A stretch of DNA of 64,000 bases from UBA8514 sp034933685 (GTDB lineage Bacteria; Bacillota; Clostridia; Lachnospirales; Anaerotignaceae), in the NCBI GenBank assembly GCA_034933685.1, contig JAYFNB010000001.1:52158-116157 (forward strand), read 5' to 3'. The first letter of the stretch is position 1. Each line of letters opens with the position of its first letter. The position numbers were made by a program, and so were the translations under genes. The notes below the pieces were generated by a model. The model had not been told where the DNA came from and ran no database searches. It saw only the letters and a list, made by a program, of their open reading frames with translations. This document shows, piece by piece, positions 42,635-51,806 of this stretch.

Positions 42635-44839
42635 TTATATACTGTTTTTTGCCTTTTCCTCGTCTGTAAGAAAATGCCCTGTTGATGGCAACTTTGTTGT
42701 TCTGTAATATTCTGCATTTTCTGAGTTAAAATCTGCAATACGGCAAACTCTGGTTATTTGACTGTTTTTCTTTATGGTGTAAACCTGAACACCACCTGCA
42801 TTTTTAGTTGTGGATAAAGGAATCAGCTCAGTATTAAAAAGACAAGCTTTGTCAAAGTCACGTGTTAGAATAAAGTCTGAATCCTCATCAATTTTTGCAA
42901 CATAAATAAGTGGAGATTTTGCAGAGTAAGCATTAATAAGCTTTTTACGGTTGGTTTTGGTTTGATATGCATTAAGTGGAACTTTTGCCGCCTTGCCGTT
43001 TTCAAACATGTAAAGCATGTTTCCGCTATAGTCATAGGTGGTAGTTATATAGACTATTTTTTCGTCATCTTCAAGGTCGAAAATGTTGTTAAGGTAATCA
43101 CCCATACTGCTTGCTTTGCATTCATTAATATCGTTGGCTTTCATTTTATAAACATTTTGTTTGTTGGAAAAGAAAATTATCTCCACACGATTCGTAGTTT
43201 CTAATTCGGCAATAATTTTGTCATCTTCTTTAAGTTTTTGCTCACCTGCGGAACGCATTGAAACAAGGGTTATTTTTTTGAAATAATTGTGTTCAGTAAG
43301 GAAAAGCTTAATGCCATAATCTTCAACAATATCCTCCTCAGAAATTTCAGAAATCTCGTGAGCTTGCAAAATATCTGTTCGGCGAGGCTTACCATATTTT
43401 TTTGCAACAGCATTAAGCTGACTGCAAATAAGGTTTTTAATTTTTGTGTCGCTCTTAAGAGTATCTTTAAGGTTCTGTATTTCACTGCGAAGGCTATCCA
43501 GTTCTTTAATTCTATTTAAAATATATTCTTTGTTTATATTTCTAAGCCGAATTTCTGCAATATATTCTGCTTGAATTTCGTCAATATCAAAGCCCTGCAT
43601 AAGGTTTGGTATTACCATTGATTCAAACTCAGTTTCACGTATAATGCGTATTGCTTTATCAATATCAACAAGTATTTTCTTCAAACCCTCAAGAAGATGA
43701 AGTTTGTGGTTTTTCTTATCAATATCGTATCCAAGCTGTCCTCTAATAGATTTTATTCTAAAGTCTATCCAGGCACTTAAAATTCCTTTAATTCCAAGGG
43801 TTTTAGGACGTCCGTCAATTAGTAAATTAAAGTTACACCCAAAGCTGTCTGAAAGAGGGGTTTGCTGAAAAAGTTTGTGCATTAGCAAGTCTACTCTTGT
43901 GTTTTTCTTAACATCTATGGCAATCTTAAGTCCGCCTAAGTCGGTTTCATCACGAATATCAGTAATATCTTTAATTTTTCCAGTTTTAACTAAAATAATT
44001 ATTTTATCAATTATGGCTTCGATAGTAGTGGTGTATGGAATTTCTGTAATTTCTATGCAGTTGTTTTTCTCGTCATAATTATATTTTGCACGTACCTTAA
44101 AGCTTCCTCTGCCAGTGGAATAAATCTGGTCAAGCTCATCTTTATTATAAATAAGCTCTCCGCCTGTAGAAAAATCAGGTGCTTTAATATAGGTTGAAAT
44201 ATCACAGTTATTATCTTTAATAAAGTTTACTGTTGCTTGGCAAATTTCGTTTAAATTAAAACTGCAAATTGAGCTTGCCATACCAACGGCAATACCTTGG
44301 TTAGGGTTAACCAAAATATTTGGGAATGTAGTTGGCAAAAGAATTGGCTCTTTTGTGGAGGAATCGTAGTTATCAACAAACTCCACTGTGTTTTTGTCAA
44401 TATCATTGAAGATTTCAGCACAAATTGGGGATAACTTTACCTCCGTATACCTTGGTGCAGCATATGCCATATCTCTGGAATATTGCTTTCCGAAGTTTCC
44501 CTTACTGTCTATAAATGGCAGCAAAAGGGCGGAATTACCTTCGGTAAGTCGCACAAGAGTTTCATAAATTGCTCCATCTCCATGTGGATTAAGGTGCATG
44601 GTTTGTCCAACAACGTTAGAGGACTTTGTTCTTGCACCATTTAAAAGCCCCATTTTATACATTGTATAAAGTAGCTTACGGTGAGAGGGTTTAAAGCCAT
44701 CAATTTCAGGTATTGCACGGGAAACAATAACACTCATGGCATAAGGCATGTAGTTAAGTTCCAATGTATCAGTTATATTTTGCTGGTATATTGTTTCTTC
44801 TTTTATTATTTTTGGTGTTTTGTCTGTTTTCTTAGCCAT
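42635..44839 (-). CDS. parC: DNA topoisomerase IV subunit A (GyrA/ParC-like)
   Basis: The protein has 734 residues. The breakage-reunion domain has the active-site Tyr131 in AAPRYTE, and the quinolone-binding helix reads PHGDGAIYE, with Gly89 at the site that is Ser83 in E. coli GyrA and Glu93 at the Asp87 site. The C-terminal part has beta-propeller blades but no GyrA box (QRRGGKG), which favours topoisomerase IV over gyrase. Together with ParE it separates daughter chromosomes. It follows parE by 70 bases in one operon. It belongs to a divergent clostridial branch, so the exact paralogue name is less sure than the function. Confidence 0.85.
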   Translation of the reverse strand: MAKKTDKTPKIIKEETIYQQNITDTLELNYMPYAMSVIVSRAIPEIDGFKPSHRKLLYTMYKMGLLNGARTKSSNVVGQTMHLNPHGDGAIYETLVRLTEGNSALLLPFIDSKGNFGKQYSRDMAYAAPRYTEVKLSPICAEIFNDIDKNTVEFVDNYDSSTKEPILLPTTFPNILVNPNQGIAVGMASSICSFNLNEICQATVNFIKDNNCDISTYIKAPDFSTGGELIYNKDELDQIYSTGRGSFKVRAKYNYDEKNNCIEITEIPYTTTIEAIIDKIIILVKTGKIKDITDIRDETDLGGLKIAIDVKKNTRVDLLMHKLFQQTPLSDSFGCNFNLLIDGRPKTLGIKGILSAWIDFRIKSIRGQLGYDIDKKNHKLHLLEGLKKILVDIDKAIRIIRETEFESMVIPNLMQGFDIDEIQAEYIAEIRLRNINKEYILNRIKELDSLRSEIQNLKDTLKSDTKIKNLICSQLNAVAKKYGKPRRTDILQAHEISEISEEDIVEDYGIKLFLTEHNYFKKITLVSMRSAGEQKLKEDDKIIAELETTNRVEIIFFSNKQNVYKMKANDINECKASSMGDYLNNIFDLEDDEKIVYITTTYDYSGNMLYMFENGKAAKVPLNAYQTKTNRKKLINAYSAKSPLIYVAKIDEDSDFILTRDFDKACLFNTELIPLSTTKNAGGVQVYTIKKNSQITRVCRIADFNSENAEYYRTTKLPSTGHFLTDEEKAKNSI

Positions 44840-44909
44840 ATTAAATCTCCTTGAAATTATGGAAACACTGATACTTGAATCAATCAGCTTTTCCGCAGGT
44901 TGTTGCGGT

Positions 44910-46889
44910 TTATCCTAGCTCGCTAAAATCGATGTAGTTATGTCCAAATTCCTCTATATATTCTTTTCTGCCTTTAAGGTTTTCGCCCAAAAGCAGTTCA
45001 AATTTGTTTTGTGTTGTCGCTATTTCTTCTGGAATAACCTGAATTAGCCTTCGGCTTTCAGGGTTCATTGTTGTTTCCCACATCATTTCTGGCTGATTTT
45101 CACCTAAACCTTTGGAACGCTGAATTGTGTATTTCCCACTTACCTTAGCCAGAATATCTGCCTTTTCTGTTTCAGAATAAGCAAAATATGTTTTTTTGCC
45201 AGAGGATATTTCATAAAGAGGGGATTCTGCAATAAACACCTTTTTTTCAGTAATCAGTGTTGGTACAAGGCGGTAAAGCATAGTTAATATCAATGTTCTG
45301 ATTTGGAAACCGTCAACGTCCGCATCGGTGCAGATTATTATCTTGCTCCATTTAAGCTGGCTTAAATCAAAGGAATTAAGGTCGGAATTATGTTTGGTTT
45401 TAATCTCTACGCCACACCCTAAAACCTTCAAAAGGTCGGTTATAATATCACTTTTAAAAATCTTATCGTAGTCTGCTTTAAGGCAGTTAAGTATTTTTCC
45501 ACGCACGGGAATGATTGCTTGAAATTCTGCATCACGACCTAATTTACAAGCGCCTAAAGCGGAATCACCTTCTACTATATAAATTTCACGTCTAGTAATA
45601 TCTTTGGTACGGCAGTTAACAAATTTTTCCACACGGTTGCTTATATCCAGATTGCCTGTAAGCTTTTTGCGTATTGAAACACGGGTTTTTTCAGCAGTTT
45701 CACGGCTTCGCTTGTTTGCAAGTATCTGGGCAGCAATTTTATCGGCTTCCATTTTGTTTTCAATGAAATAAATTTCCAATTGCTGTTTGAAATAATCGGT
45801 CATTGAATCTTGTATAAATTTGTTAGTAATGGATTTTTTAGTCTGATTTTCGTAGCTTGTCATGGTTGAAAAAGAATTGATAATAAGAATAAGGCTATCT
45901 TCAATATCTGCAAAGATTATCTTTTTTTCATCTTTTTTATAAAGATTATTGGCTTTAATGTATTTATCTATTGCGTAAACAAATGAGTTTTTAACAGCTT
46001 TGTCAGGTGAACCTCCATATTCCAGAAAGCTGGAATTATGAAAATATTGAAGGGTATTCACTTCGTTATTAAAGCAGAATGCTCCTTGAAATTTCAGTTT
46101 ATATTCTGGCTTATCTTCACGGTCACGACCTTTAGTTTCTGTTTCAAGGTAATGTATTCCTGTTAAACCTTTATCCTCATTTAATTCTTGTAAATAATCT
46201 TTAATGCCATTTTCGTATAAATAAGTGAAGGTTTCGCCACTTTCTTCGTCATATAAAACAAAGGTTAGTCCCGCGTTAACAATTGCTTGTTTTTTTAGTA
46301 CATCTGCAAAGAAAGATAAGGGCATGTTTATGTCTGTAAATACATCCATATCTGGTCGCCATTTAATTGAAGAACCTGTAAGCTTTTTTGAAGTCGGTTC
46401 TTTTATAAGTCCTCCAACGTTTTCTCCCTTTTCAAAGTGCAAATTGTAATAATACCCATCACGATAGATTTCCACATCCATATATTCAGAAGAATACTGT
46501 GTGGCACAAGTTCCAAGTCCGTTTAAACCAAGGGAATATTCGTAATTTTCACCGGAATTATTTTGGTATTTTCCGCCAGCGTAAAGCTCGCAAAAAACCA
46601 ATTCCCAGTTATAGCGTTCCTCATTTTTGTTGTAGTCAACAGGTATGCCCCGTCCGTAATCTTTAATTATTATAGAGTTGTCTTTTAAACGGGAAACTTC
46701 AATTTTATTTCCATATCCTTCACGGGCTTCGTCAATGGAGTTTGATAAAATCTCAAAAACAGAATGCTGACAGCCCTCAAGTCCGTCAGAACCAAATATA
46801 ACTCCTGGGCGCAGACGCACACGGTCAGCACCCTTCAGAGAGGTTATGCTTTCGTTATTATAGGAAGTAACTGAATTATTTTTTGCCAT
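44910..46889 (-). CDS. parE: DNA topoisomerase IV subunit B (GyrB/ParE-like)
   Basis: The protein has 659 residues. The GHKL ATPase domain has EILSNSIDEAREG, DYGRGIPVD and GLNGLGTCATQYSS; the Toprim domain has EGDSALGACK and the DADVDG acidic motif; the end has QRSKGLGENQPEMMWETTMNP. It provides ATP-driven strand passage with the subunit coded just downstream. The usual EGDSAGGSAK motif reads EGDSALGACK here, which marks a divergent branch. Confidence 0.88.
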   Translation of the reverse strand: MAKNNSVTSYNNESITSLKGADRVRLRPGVIFGSDGLEGCQHSVFEILSNSIDEAREGYGNKIEVSRLKDNSIIIKDYGRGIPVDYNKNEERYNWELVFCELYAGGKYQNNSGENYEYSLGLNGLGTCATQYSSEYMDVEIYRDGYYYNLHFEKGENVGGLIKEPTSKKLTGSSIKWRPDMDVFTDINMPLSFFADVLKKQAIVNAGLTFVLYDEESGETFTYLYENGIKDYLQELNEDKGLTGIHYLETETKGRDREDKPEYKLKFQGAFCFNNEVNTLQYFHNSSFLEYGGSPDKAVKNSFVYAIDKYIKANNLYKKDEKKIIFADIEDSLILIINSFSTMTSYENQTKKSITNKFIQDSMTDYFKQQLEIYFIENKMEADKIAAQILANKRSRETAEKTRVSIRKKLTGNLDISNRVEKFVNCRTKDITRREIYIVEGDSALGACKLGRDAEFQAIIPVRGKILNCLKADYDKIFKSDIITDLLKVLGCGVEIKTKHNSDLNSFDLSQLKWSKIIICTDADVDGFQIRTLILTMLYRLVPTLITEKKVFIAESPLYEISSGKKTYFAYSETEKADILAKVSGKYTIQRSKGLGENQPEMMWETTMNPESRRLIQVIPEEIATTQNKFELLLGENLKGRKEYIEEFGHNYIDFSELG

Positions 46890-46917
46890 AACTGCACCTA
46901 CTTAATTTATTTTTTCC

Positions 46918-46949
46918 CTTATACTTTGTTATACGCAAAAAAGTATAAG
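46918..46949. promoter_or_regulatory. Perfect 10-bp inverted repeat in the parE leader
   Basis: CTTATACTTT (46918-46927) and AAAGTATAAG (46940-46949) are exact reverse complements, 12 bases apart. They lie between the parE promoter and start, so they could be an operator or an RNA hairpin that affects topoisomerase expression. Confidence 0.45.
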
Positions 46950-46974
46950 ACCAACATACTTTACAATACAATAT

Positions 46975-47004
46975 AGAATACATGAAAAACAGCTAGATTG
47001 TCAA
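46975..47004 (-). promoter_or_regulatory. Sigma-A promoter of the parE-parC operon
   Basis: On the minus strand a perfect TTGACA (47004-46999) is followed after 18 bases by TATTCT (46980-46975). The leader is about 80 bases. Confidence 0.7.
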
Positions 47005-47046
47005 GTGCATACGAACATATGTTTTAAAAAACCTAGCCAAATAAAA

Positions 47047-47079
47047 TCACCTGTTTCTCATTACATGAAAGACAGGTGA
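47047..47079 (-). terminator. Terminator after degV
   Basis: TCACCTGT and ACAGGTGA (47047-47054 and 47072-47079) are exact reverse complements with additional inner pairing (TTTC/GAAA), followed on the minus strand by TTTTATTT. Confidence 0.75.
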
Positions 47080-47086
47080 AAGGGTA

Positions 47087-47962
47087 TTACAATTTACTGT
47101 GTTTTTTTATAAGACAAATGCCGAAAACAGTGGGGCCTACGTGTGCACCAATTGTTGCGCCTATAATGGACACGAATGGTATATCTATGGAATACTCATC
47201 CATAAGTGAGGACTGTACAAAGTTAATTTCCTGAAATCGGTTTGAAGTAACAAAACAATAGTCATAATCATGAGGATTTTCATTAACTTCCGAAAGTGTA
47301 AGGTCAACAATCTCTTTAATTGCTTTTTTACTTCCACGTACCTTATTTTGAGGAATAAGTTCTCCATCTTTTAGCGCAATAATGGGTTTAATGTTTAGAA
47401 TTTGCCCTGCAAATGCCCCTACTTTGCCAATTCTTCCACCCTTTTGAAGATAATCCAAAGAATCAACTGTAAAAAATACACGACCTGTTTCTTTTAGTTT
47501 TTCAGCTTTATCTGCCGTTTCATCAAGTGTTAAACCAGCATGGCGCATATATGCTGCCTGAAGGACAAGCAGACCTTGTGCACCGGTAGCAAGATAACTG
47601 TTTATAACTCTTATTTTCCTAGATGGATATTCTTCAAGCATAAGAGCAGCTGCATTCACAGCGCTTTGGTAAGAGCCGCTGAATTTTTCAGTTAACGTAA
47701 AGCAAAGTATATCATTGCCGGCCTCAAGGTGATGTTTGAATTTATCTATGAAATCTGAAATTGGTGGGTTAGAGGTTTTTGGATATATTTGATGGTTAAC
47801 CAAGCTTGAGGTAAGGTCATCAACAGAAAGCTCTTCAATTTCTTTCAAATATTTTTCATGGTCAAGAGACACATAAAAAGGAACAATGCTGATATTATAT
47901 TTATCTATAAGCTGACTAGGAATGTCGCAGGAGCTGTCAGATATGATTACAAAACTATTCAT
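47087..47962 (-). CDS. DegV-family fatty-acid-binding protein
   Basis: The protein has 291 residues. It shows the DegV start FVIISDSSCDIP, TSNPPISDF, LTEKFSGSYQSA, the YLQKGGRIGK motif, and IGAHVGPTVFGI near the end. DegV proteins bind a fatty acid between their two domains; in many Firmicutes (FakB) they present it to the fatty acid kinase FakA. No kinase gene is nearby, so whether this copy is a FakB is unknown. It has a GGAGGAAG site and its own promoter and terminator. Confidence 0.9.
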   Translation of the reverse strand: MNSFVIISDSSCDIPSQLIDKYNISIVPFYVSLDHEKYLKEIEELSVDDLTSSLVNHQIYPKTSNPPISDFIDKFKHHLEAGNDILCFTLTEKFSGSYQSAVNAAALMLEEYPSRKIRVINSYLATGAQGLLVLQAAYMRHAGLTLDETADKAEKLKETGRVFFTVDSLDYLQKGGRIGKVGAFAGQILNIKPIIALKDGELIPQNKVRGSKKAIKEIVDLTLSEVNENPHDYDYCFVTSNRFQEINFVQSSLMDEYSIDIPFVSIIGATIGAHVGPTVFGICLIKKHSKL

Positions 47963-47995
47963 TTATCTTCCTCCAAGTTCAAAATGTATATCGCC

Positions 47996-48024
47996 ATTTT
48001 ATATGTAAACAGGCGTTATGTCAA
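47996..48024 (-). promoter_or_regulatory. Sigma-A promoter of degV
   Basis: On the minus strand TTGACA (48024-48019) and TAAAAT (48001-47996) are exactly 17 bases apart. It lies almost back to back with the topB promoter. Confidence 0.8.
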
Positions 48025-48028
48025 TCAT

Positions 48029-48058
48029 TTGACTATAGTGACAGAAAAATGTTATTAT
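48029..48058 (+). promoter_or_regulatory. Sigma-A promoter of topB
   Basis: TTGACT (48029-48034) and TATTAT (48053-48058) are 18 bases apart, leading to a short leader before the topB ATG at 48100. Confidence 0.6.
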
Positions 48059-48099
48059 TATGAATAGAGTTGTAATTAATTAGAATGATGGAGAATGAT

Positions 48100-50277
48100 A
48101 TGGGAAGAATACTTGTTATAGCAGAAAAACCATCGGTAGGACGTGATATTGCTAAGGTGCTTGGAGCAACTGGGCGTGGAAACGGATACCTTAGTGGTGA
48201 AAAATATATTGTAAGCTGGGCAGTTGGGCATCTTATTACCCTTTGTGACCCTGAAGATTACGATACAAGCCTAAAAAAATGGCGGTTTGATACCCTTCCT
48301 ATTATGCCTGATAACCTTCAACTTAAAGGAATTAAGCAAACAGATGACCAGCTTAAGGTTTTGGAATCTCTTATGAATGACGAGGATACTGAAAGCATTA
48401 TTTGTGCGACGGATAGCGGGCGTGAGGGCGAGTTGATATTTAGGTACATTTACGAGTATGTTAAATGTAAAAAGCCATTTGAACGTCTTTGGATTTCCAG
48501 CATGACAGATAAAGCCATAAAAGATGGCTTTGCAGGGCTTAAACCTAGTGAAGCTTATGACAATTTATATTATTCTGCAAAATGCCGTTCCGAAGCAGAC
48601 TGGCTTGTGGGCATAAATGCCTCGCGTGCCTATACTCTTAAATATGATGCTCTTTTGTCTATTGGGCGTGTTCAAACCCCAACCCTTGCTATAATTGTGG
48701 CACGTCAAAAAGAAATAGATGTATTTGATTCAAAGGAATATTACGAAGTGAATACCAACTATGGCAATTTTGGCGGTACATGGTTCCTAGTAGATTACGG
48801 CGAAACAAAAATTTATGAAAAAGAAAAGGCAGAGGAAATTGCAAACAAAGTAAAAGGGAAAAATGCAACTGTTACTAAAATTGAAAATGAAGAAAAACGT
48901 CAGCCGGCACCCCTTTTATATGACCTTACGGAATTACAGAGGGATTGTAACCGAAAATTTGGATTTTCGGCACAGAAAACCCTTTCTATTGCCCAAAGTT
49001 TGTATGAAAAACGAAAAATGATTACTTATCCACGTACCGACAGCAGATATCTAAGCGACGATATGATTCCTAAAATTAAGGCTACTCTAAAAAAGCTTAG
49101 CAATGTAGATAATTATAAGGAATATGCCCTATATGTGCTTAGTTTGGAGAAATTGCCTGTTTCCAAAAGAATAATTGATAATACAAAGGTAAGCGACCAC
49201 CATGCAATTATTCCAACGGACGGGAATATAAATATAAACAGTCTTACGGACGAGGAACGGAAGGTTTACAATTTAATTGCACTTAGGTTTCTTTCTGTTT
49301 TTTATACAGCTTATGTTTATAATACCACAAGGGCGGTGGTGCTTAGTGAAGGTGAAACGTTTATATCCCGTGGAACTACAATAATTGAGGACGGGTGGAT
49401 GGCACTTTACAAGGGCATAAATGAGGAAGAAAAGAAGAAAAGGAAAGAGAAAACAGAGGAAGCTGTTCTACCTCCGCTAACAGAGGGTGATTGCCTTACT
49501 ATTGCAGATGCAAAGGCAGTTAAGAAGAAAACTCAGCCACCAAAACCATACACCGAGGCAAGCCTTCTTTCTGCAATGGAAAATGCAGGTAGATTTATTG
49601 AAGATGAAAATTTAAGAGAACAGCTTAAAGACAGCGGTTTGGGTACGCCAGCAACCCGTGCGGCAATAATAGAAAGACTGATTACAGTTGGATATATAGT
49701 TAGAAAAGGAAAAGCTTTAGTGCCTACAATAAAAGGTATGAACATTATTGCAATTGTTCCAGAAGAACTGAAAAGCCCTCAAACTACTGGTAAATGGGAA
49801 AAAGGTTTATCCTCAATTGCAAAAGGGACAATGCAGGACCAGCGTTTTATGGGAAGTATAAAGCGTTTTGTATATTTCCTTATAGATAATGCAAAAAAAG
49901 CAGATACCACTATTGTTTTTGAAGATGAAAAAAGGGTAAAAGGAAAATCCAAGGGAAGTCTTGGAAAATGTCCTCTTTGCAACGAGGCTGAAATTTTTGA
50001 AAACAAAAAAGCCTTTTTCTGTGGAAACTGGAAAAAAGGGTGCAAATTTACTATTTGGAAAAACTGTTTAGACACTTATGGAAACACAGTTGATGCCCTA
50101 AAGGTTAAAGAATTGCTTAAAAACAAAAAGGTGGAGGGCATAACTTGTACATTACCCCAAACAGGTGAAAAGGGTGTTGCCACCCTTATACTTAATCCTA
50201 AATTAACAGGTGAGTTGGAATTAATGAATTTCAAGCGTGAGGCTGCTGAGACAAAAGACGGTGAAGAAGTGCAGTGA
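48100..50277 (+). CDS. topB: DNA topoisomerase III
   Basis: The protein has 725 residues. It has the Toprim start LVIAEKPSVGRDIAKVLG, DSGREGELIFRYIY, the active-site Tyr310 in TYPRTDSRYL, and a C-terminal zinc-ribbon-like part (CPLCNEAEIF...CGNWKKGCKFTIW). It is a type IA enzyme that separates linked DNA. ATG 48085 and 48088 are in or near frame, but GGAG (48090-48093) is six bases before ATG 48100, which is the better start. It overlaps the convergent YqxD/YaiI gene by 47 bases at its 3' end. Confidence 0.93.
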   Translation: MGRILVIAEKPSVGRDIAKVLGATGRGNGYLSGEKYIVSWAVGHLITLCDPEDYDTSLKKWRFDTLPIMPDNLQLKGIKQTDDQLKVLESLMNDEDTESIICATDSGREGELIFRYIYEYVKCKKPFERLWISSMTDKAIKDGFAGLKPSEAYDNLYYSAKCRSEADWLVGINASRAYTLKYDALLSIGRVQTPTLAIIVARQKEIDVFDSKEYYEVNTNYGNFGGTWFLVDYGETKIYEKEKAEEIANKVKGKNATVTKIENEEKRQPAPLLYDLTELQRDCNRKFGFSAQKTLSIAQSLYEKRKMITYPRTDSRYLSDDMIPKIKATLKKLSNVDNYKEYALYVLSLEKLPVSKRIIDNTKVSDHHAIIPTDGNININSLTDEERKVYNLIALRFLSVFYTAYVYNTTRAVVLSEGETFISRGTTIIEDGWMALYKGINEEEKKKRKEKTEEAVLPPLTEGDCLTIADAKAVKKKTQPPKPYTEASLLSAMENAGRFIEDENLREQLKDSGLGTPATRAAIIERLITVGYIVRKGKALVPTIKGMNIIAIVPEELKSPQTTGKWEKGLSSIAKGTMQDQRFMGSIKRFVYFLIDNAKKADTTIVFEDEKRVKGKSKGSLGKCPLCNEAEIFENKKAFFCGNWKKGCKFTIWKNCLDTYGNTVDALKVKELLKNKKVEGITCTLPQTGEKGVATLILNPKLTGELELMNFKREAAETKDGEEVQ

Positions 50278-50686
50278 AAAATGATTGAAATTTTTGGTTA
50301 TCCTCTTTTGTACGCGGCTTGATTTTTCCGCCACGCATACCAGCGCGGCGCATTTCTTTGCCAATATGCCTTTCAAAAAGCATGCGGTCTATGTTGCCCA
50401 AATCATACATAAAGCCATTTTGATGTACTGCATATGCATTTTTAGCAAGTACCATTGAGGCAAGACCATAGTCCTGAGTTATGCAAATATCTCCATCCGC
50501 TATGCGGTTTACTATGGCAAAATCTACTGAGTCAGCACCTTTATCAACAGTAATAACTGTTGAATAATTATCGCTGAAGCGGTGACTTGTATCCACGAAC
50601 ATAAAAACAGGGATGTTATATTTTCTAGCAGATGATACAATAATATCCTTAACAGGACAGGCATCTGCGTCAACAAGTATATTCAT
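50231..50686 (-). CDS. YqxD/YaiI family protein (DUF188)
   Basis: The protein has 151 residues, the usual family size. It shows MNILVDADACPVKDII, ICITQDYGLASMVL, then GKEMRRAGMRGGKIKPRTKED near the end (split here by family blocks). The acidic residues suggest a PIN-like nuclease fold, but the function is not established. Its 3' end overlaps topB, so neither gene has a terminator between them. Confidence 0.88.
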   Translation of the reverse strand: MNILVDADACPVKDIIVSSARKYNIPVFMFVDTSHRFSDNYSTVITVDKGADSVDFAIVNRIADGDICITQDYGLASMVLAKNAYAVHQNGFMYDLGNIDRMLFERHIGKEMRRAGMRGGKIKPRTKEDNQKFQSFFTALLHRLLSQQPHA

Positions 50687-50709
50687 AATAAAAACTCCTT
50701 TCTATGATA

Positions 50710-50738
50710 ATAGTATATGAATTTTTTGTTAACGTCAA
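50710..50738 (-). promoter_or_regulatory. Sigma-A promoter of the YqxD/YaiI gene
   Basis: On the minus strand TTGACG (50738-50733) and TACTAT (50715-50710) are 17 bases apart, 24 bases before the start codon. Confidence 0.65.
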
Positions 50739-50853
50739 AGAAATTAATAAAATTTTAATAGCTATAATACAAATGTTTTGTTATAATATTATGGTTAATG
50801 TATTATTGTAAGAAATTGGAAAAGGAATAATAATAATTTGAGGAGGGATAGAA

Positions 50854-51789
50854 ATGCCAATTAAATTACCGGCCCATTTGCCAGCACAAGAAGTTTTGGC
50901 CAAGGAGGGTATTTTCGTTATGGATGAGGACAGAGCCTTTCATCAAGATATTCGTCCTCTTAAAATAGCAATTTTAAACCTTATGCCTTTAAAGGAAGTT
51001 ACAGAGGTTCAGCTTTTAAGGCTCATTGGCAACACACCTCTGCAGATAGAGGTAACCCTTTTGCACCCTAAAAATCATGACACAAAAAATACACCTGCGG
51101 AGCATATGGCAAGTTTTTACCATACATTTGATGAAATTAGATGTCAAAAATTTGACGGAATGATTATTACAGGTGCGCCAATCGAGCTTTACGACTTTGA
51201 AGAGATAAATTATTGGGACGAGCTTGTAGAAATTATGGAGTGGACAAAGAGTAACGTAACAAGCACAATGCACATTTGTTGGGGTGCACAGGCGGGGCTT
51301 TATTACCACTATGGCATTCCTAAACATACATTGGATAAAAAGGTTTTTGGCGTTTTTCCCCACTATACAAACGACTTTAAAGGAGAAAACGATAAACTTT
51401 TAAAAGGCTTTGATGATGAATTCTTTGTACCGCATTCCAGACGAACAGAGGTTAGGCGTGAAGACATTGCAAAAAACCCTAAGGTTGTTATTCTTTCGGA
51501 AAGTGAAGAATCTGGAGTATATATTGCAATTGCAAAGCATGGCAGACGTATTTTTGTTATGGGCCATTCGGAATACGACCCACTTACACTTAAAGCGGAG
51601 TATGAAAGAGACAAAAATAAGGGCGTTGATATTGACGTACCAAAACACTATTTTAAGGATGACGACCCTGACAAGGATCCTATTGTAAGGTGGAGGTCAC
51701 ACTCCAACCTGTTGTTTAGCAACTGGATTAACTACTACGTATATCAGGAAACACCTTATGATATTGATAGCATTAAATCTGAAGAATAG
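50854..51789 (+). CDS. metA: Homoserine O-acetyltransferase (MetA family)
   Basis: The protein has 311 residues. It has the MetA signature blocks MPIKLPAHLPAQEVL, ILNLMPLKEVTEVQLLRLIGN (family start), the nucleophile Cys142 in HICWGAQAG, and MGHSEYDP. Position 111, which selects the acyl donor in this family, is Glu (TGAPIE), as in the enzymes shown to use acetyl-CoA; Gly there favours succinyl-CoA. It makes O-acetylhomoserine for methionine synthesis. GAGGAGGG precedes the ATG and a TATAAT (50782-50787) lies upstream. The ABC transporter genes follow after 17 bases and are probably co-transcribed. Confidence 0.92.
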   Translation: MPIKLPAHLPAQEVLAKEGIFVMDEDRAFHQDIRPLKIAILNLMPLKEVTEVQLLRLIGNTPLQIEVTLLHPKNHDTKNTPAEHMASFYHTFDEIRCQKFDGMIITGAPIELYDFEEINYWDELVEIMEWTKSNVTSTMHICWGAQAGLYYHYGIPKHTLDKKVFGVFPHYTNDFKGENDKLLKGFDDEFFVPHSRRTEVRREDIAKNPKVVILSESEESGVYIAIAKHGRRIFVMGHSEYDPLTLKAEYERDKNKGVDIDVPKHYFKDDDPDKDPIVRWRSHSNLLFSNWINYYVYQETPYDIDSIKSEE

Positions 51790-51806
51790 TTATGGAGGAT
51801 TAACAA

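Noticed and set aside
50687..50853. A SAM riboswitch or T-box before metA
   Set aside because: The region is only 167 bases, AT rich, with no conserved core, no terminator hairpin and no T-box sequence.
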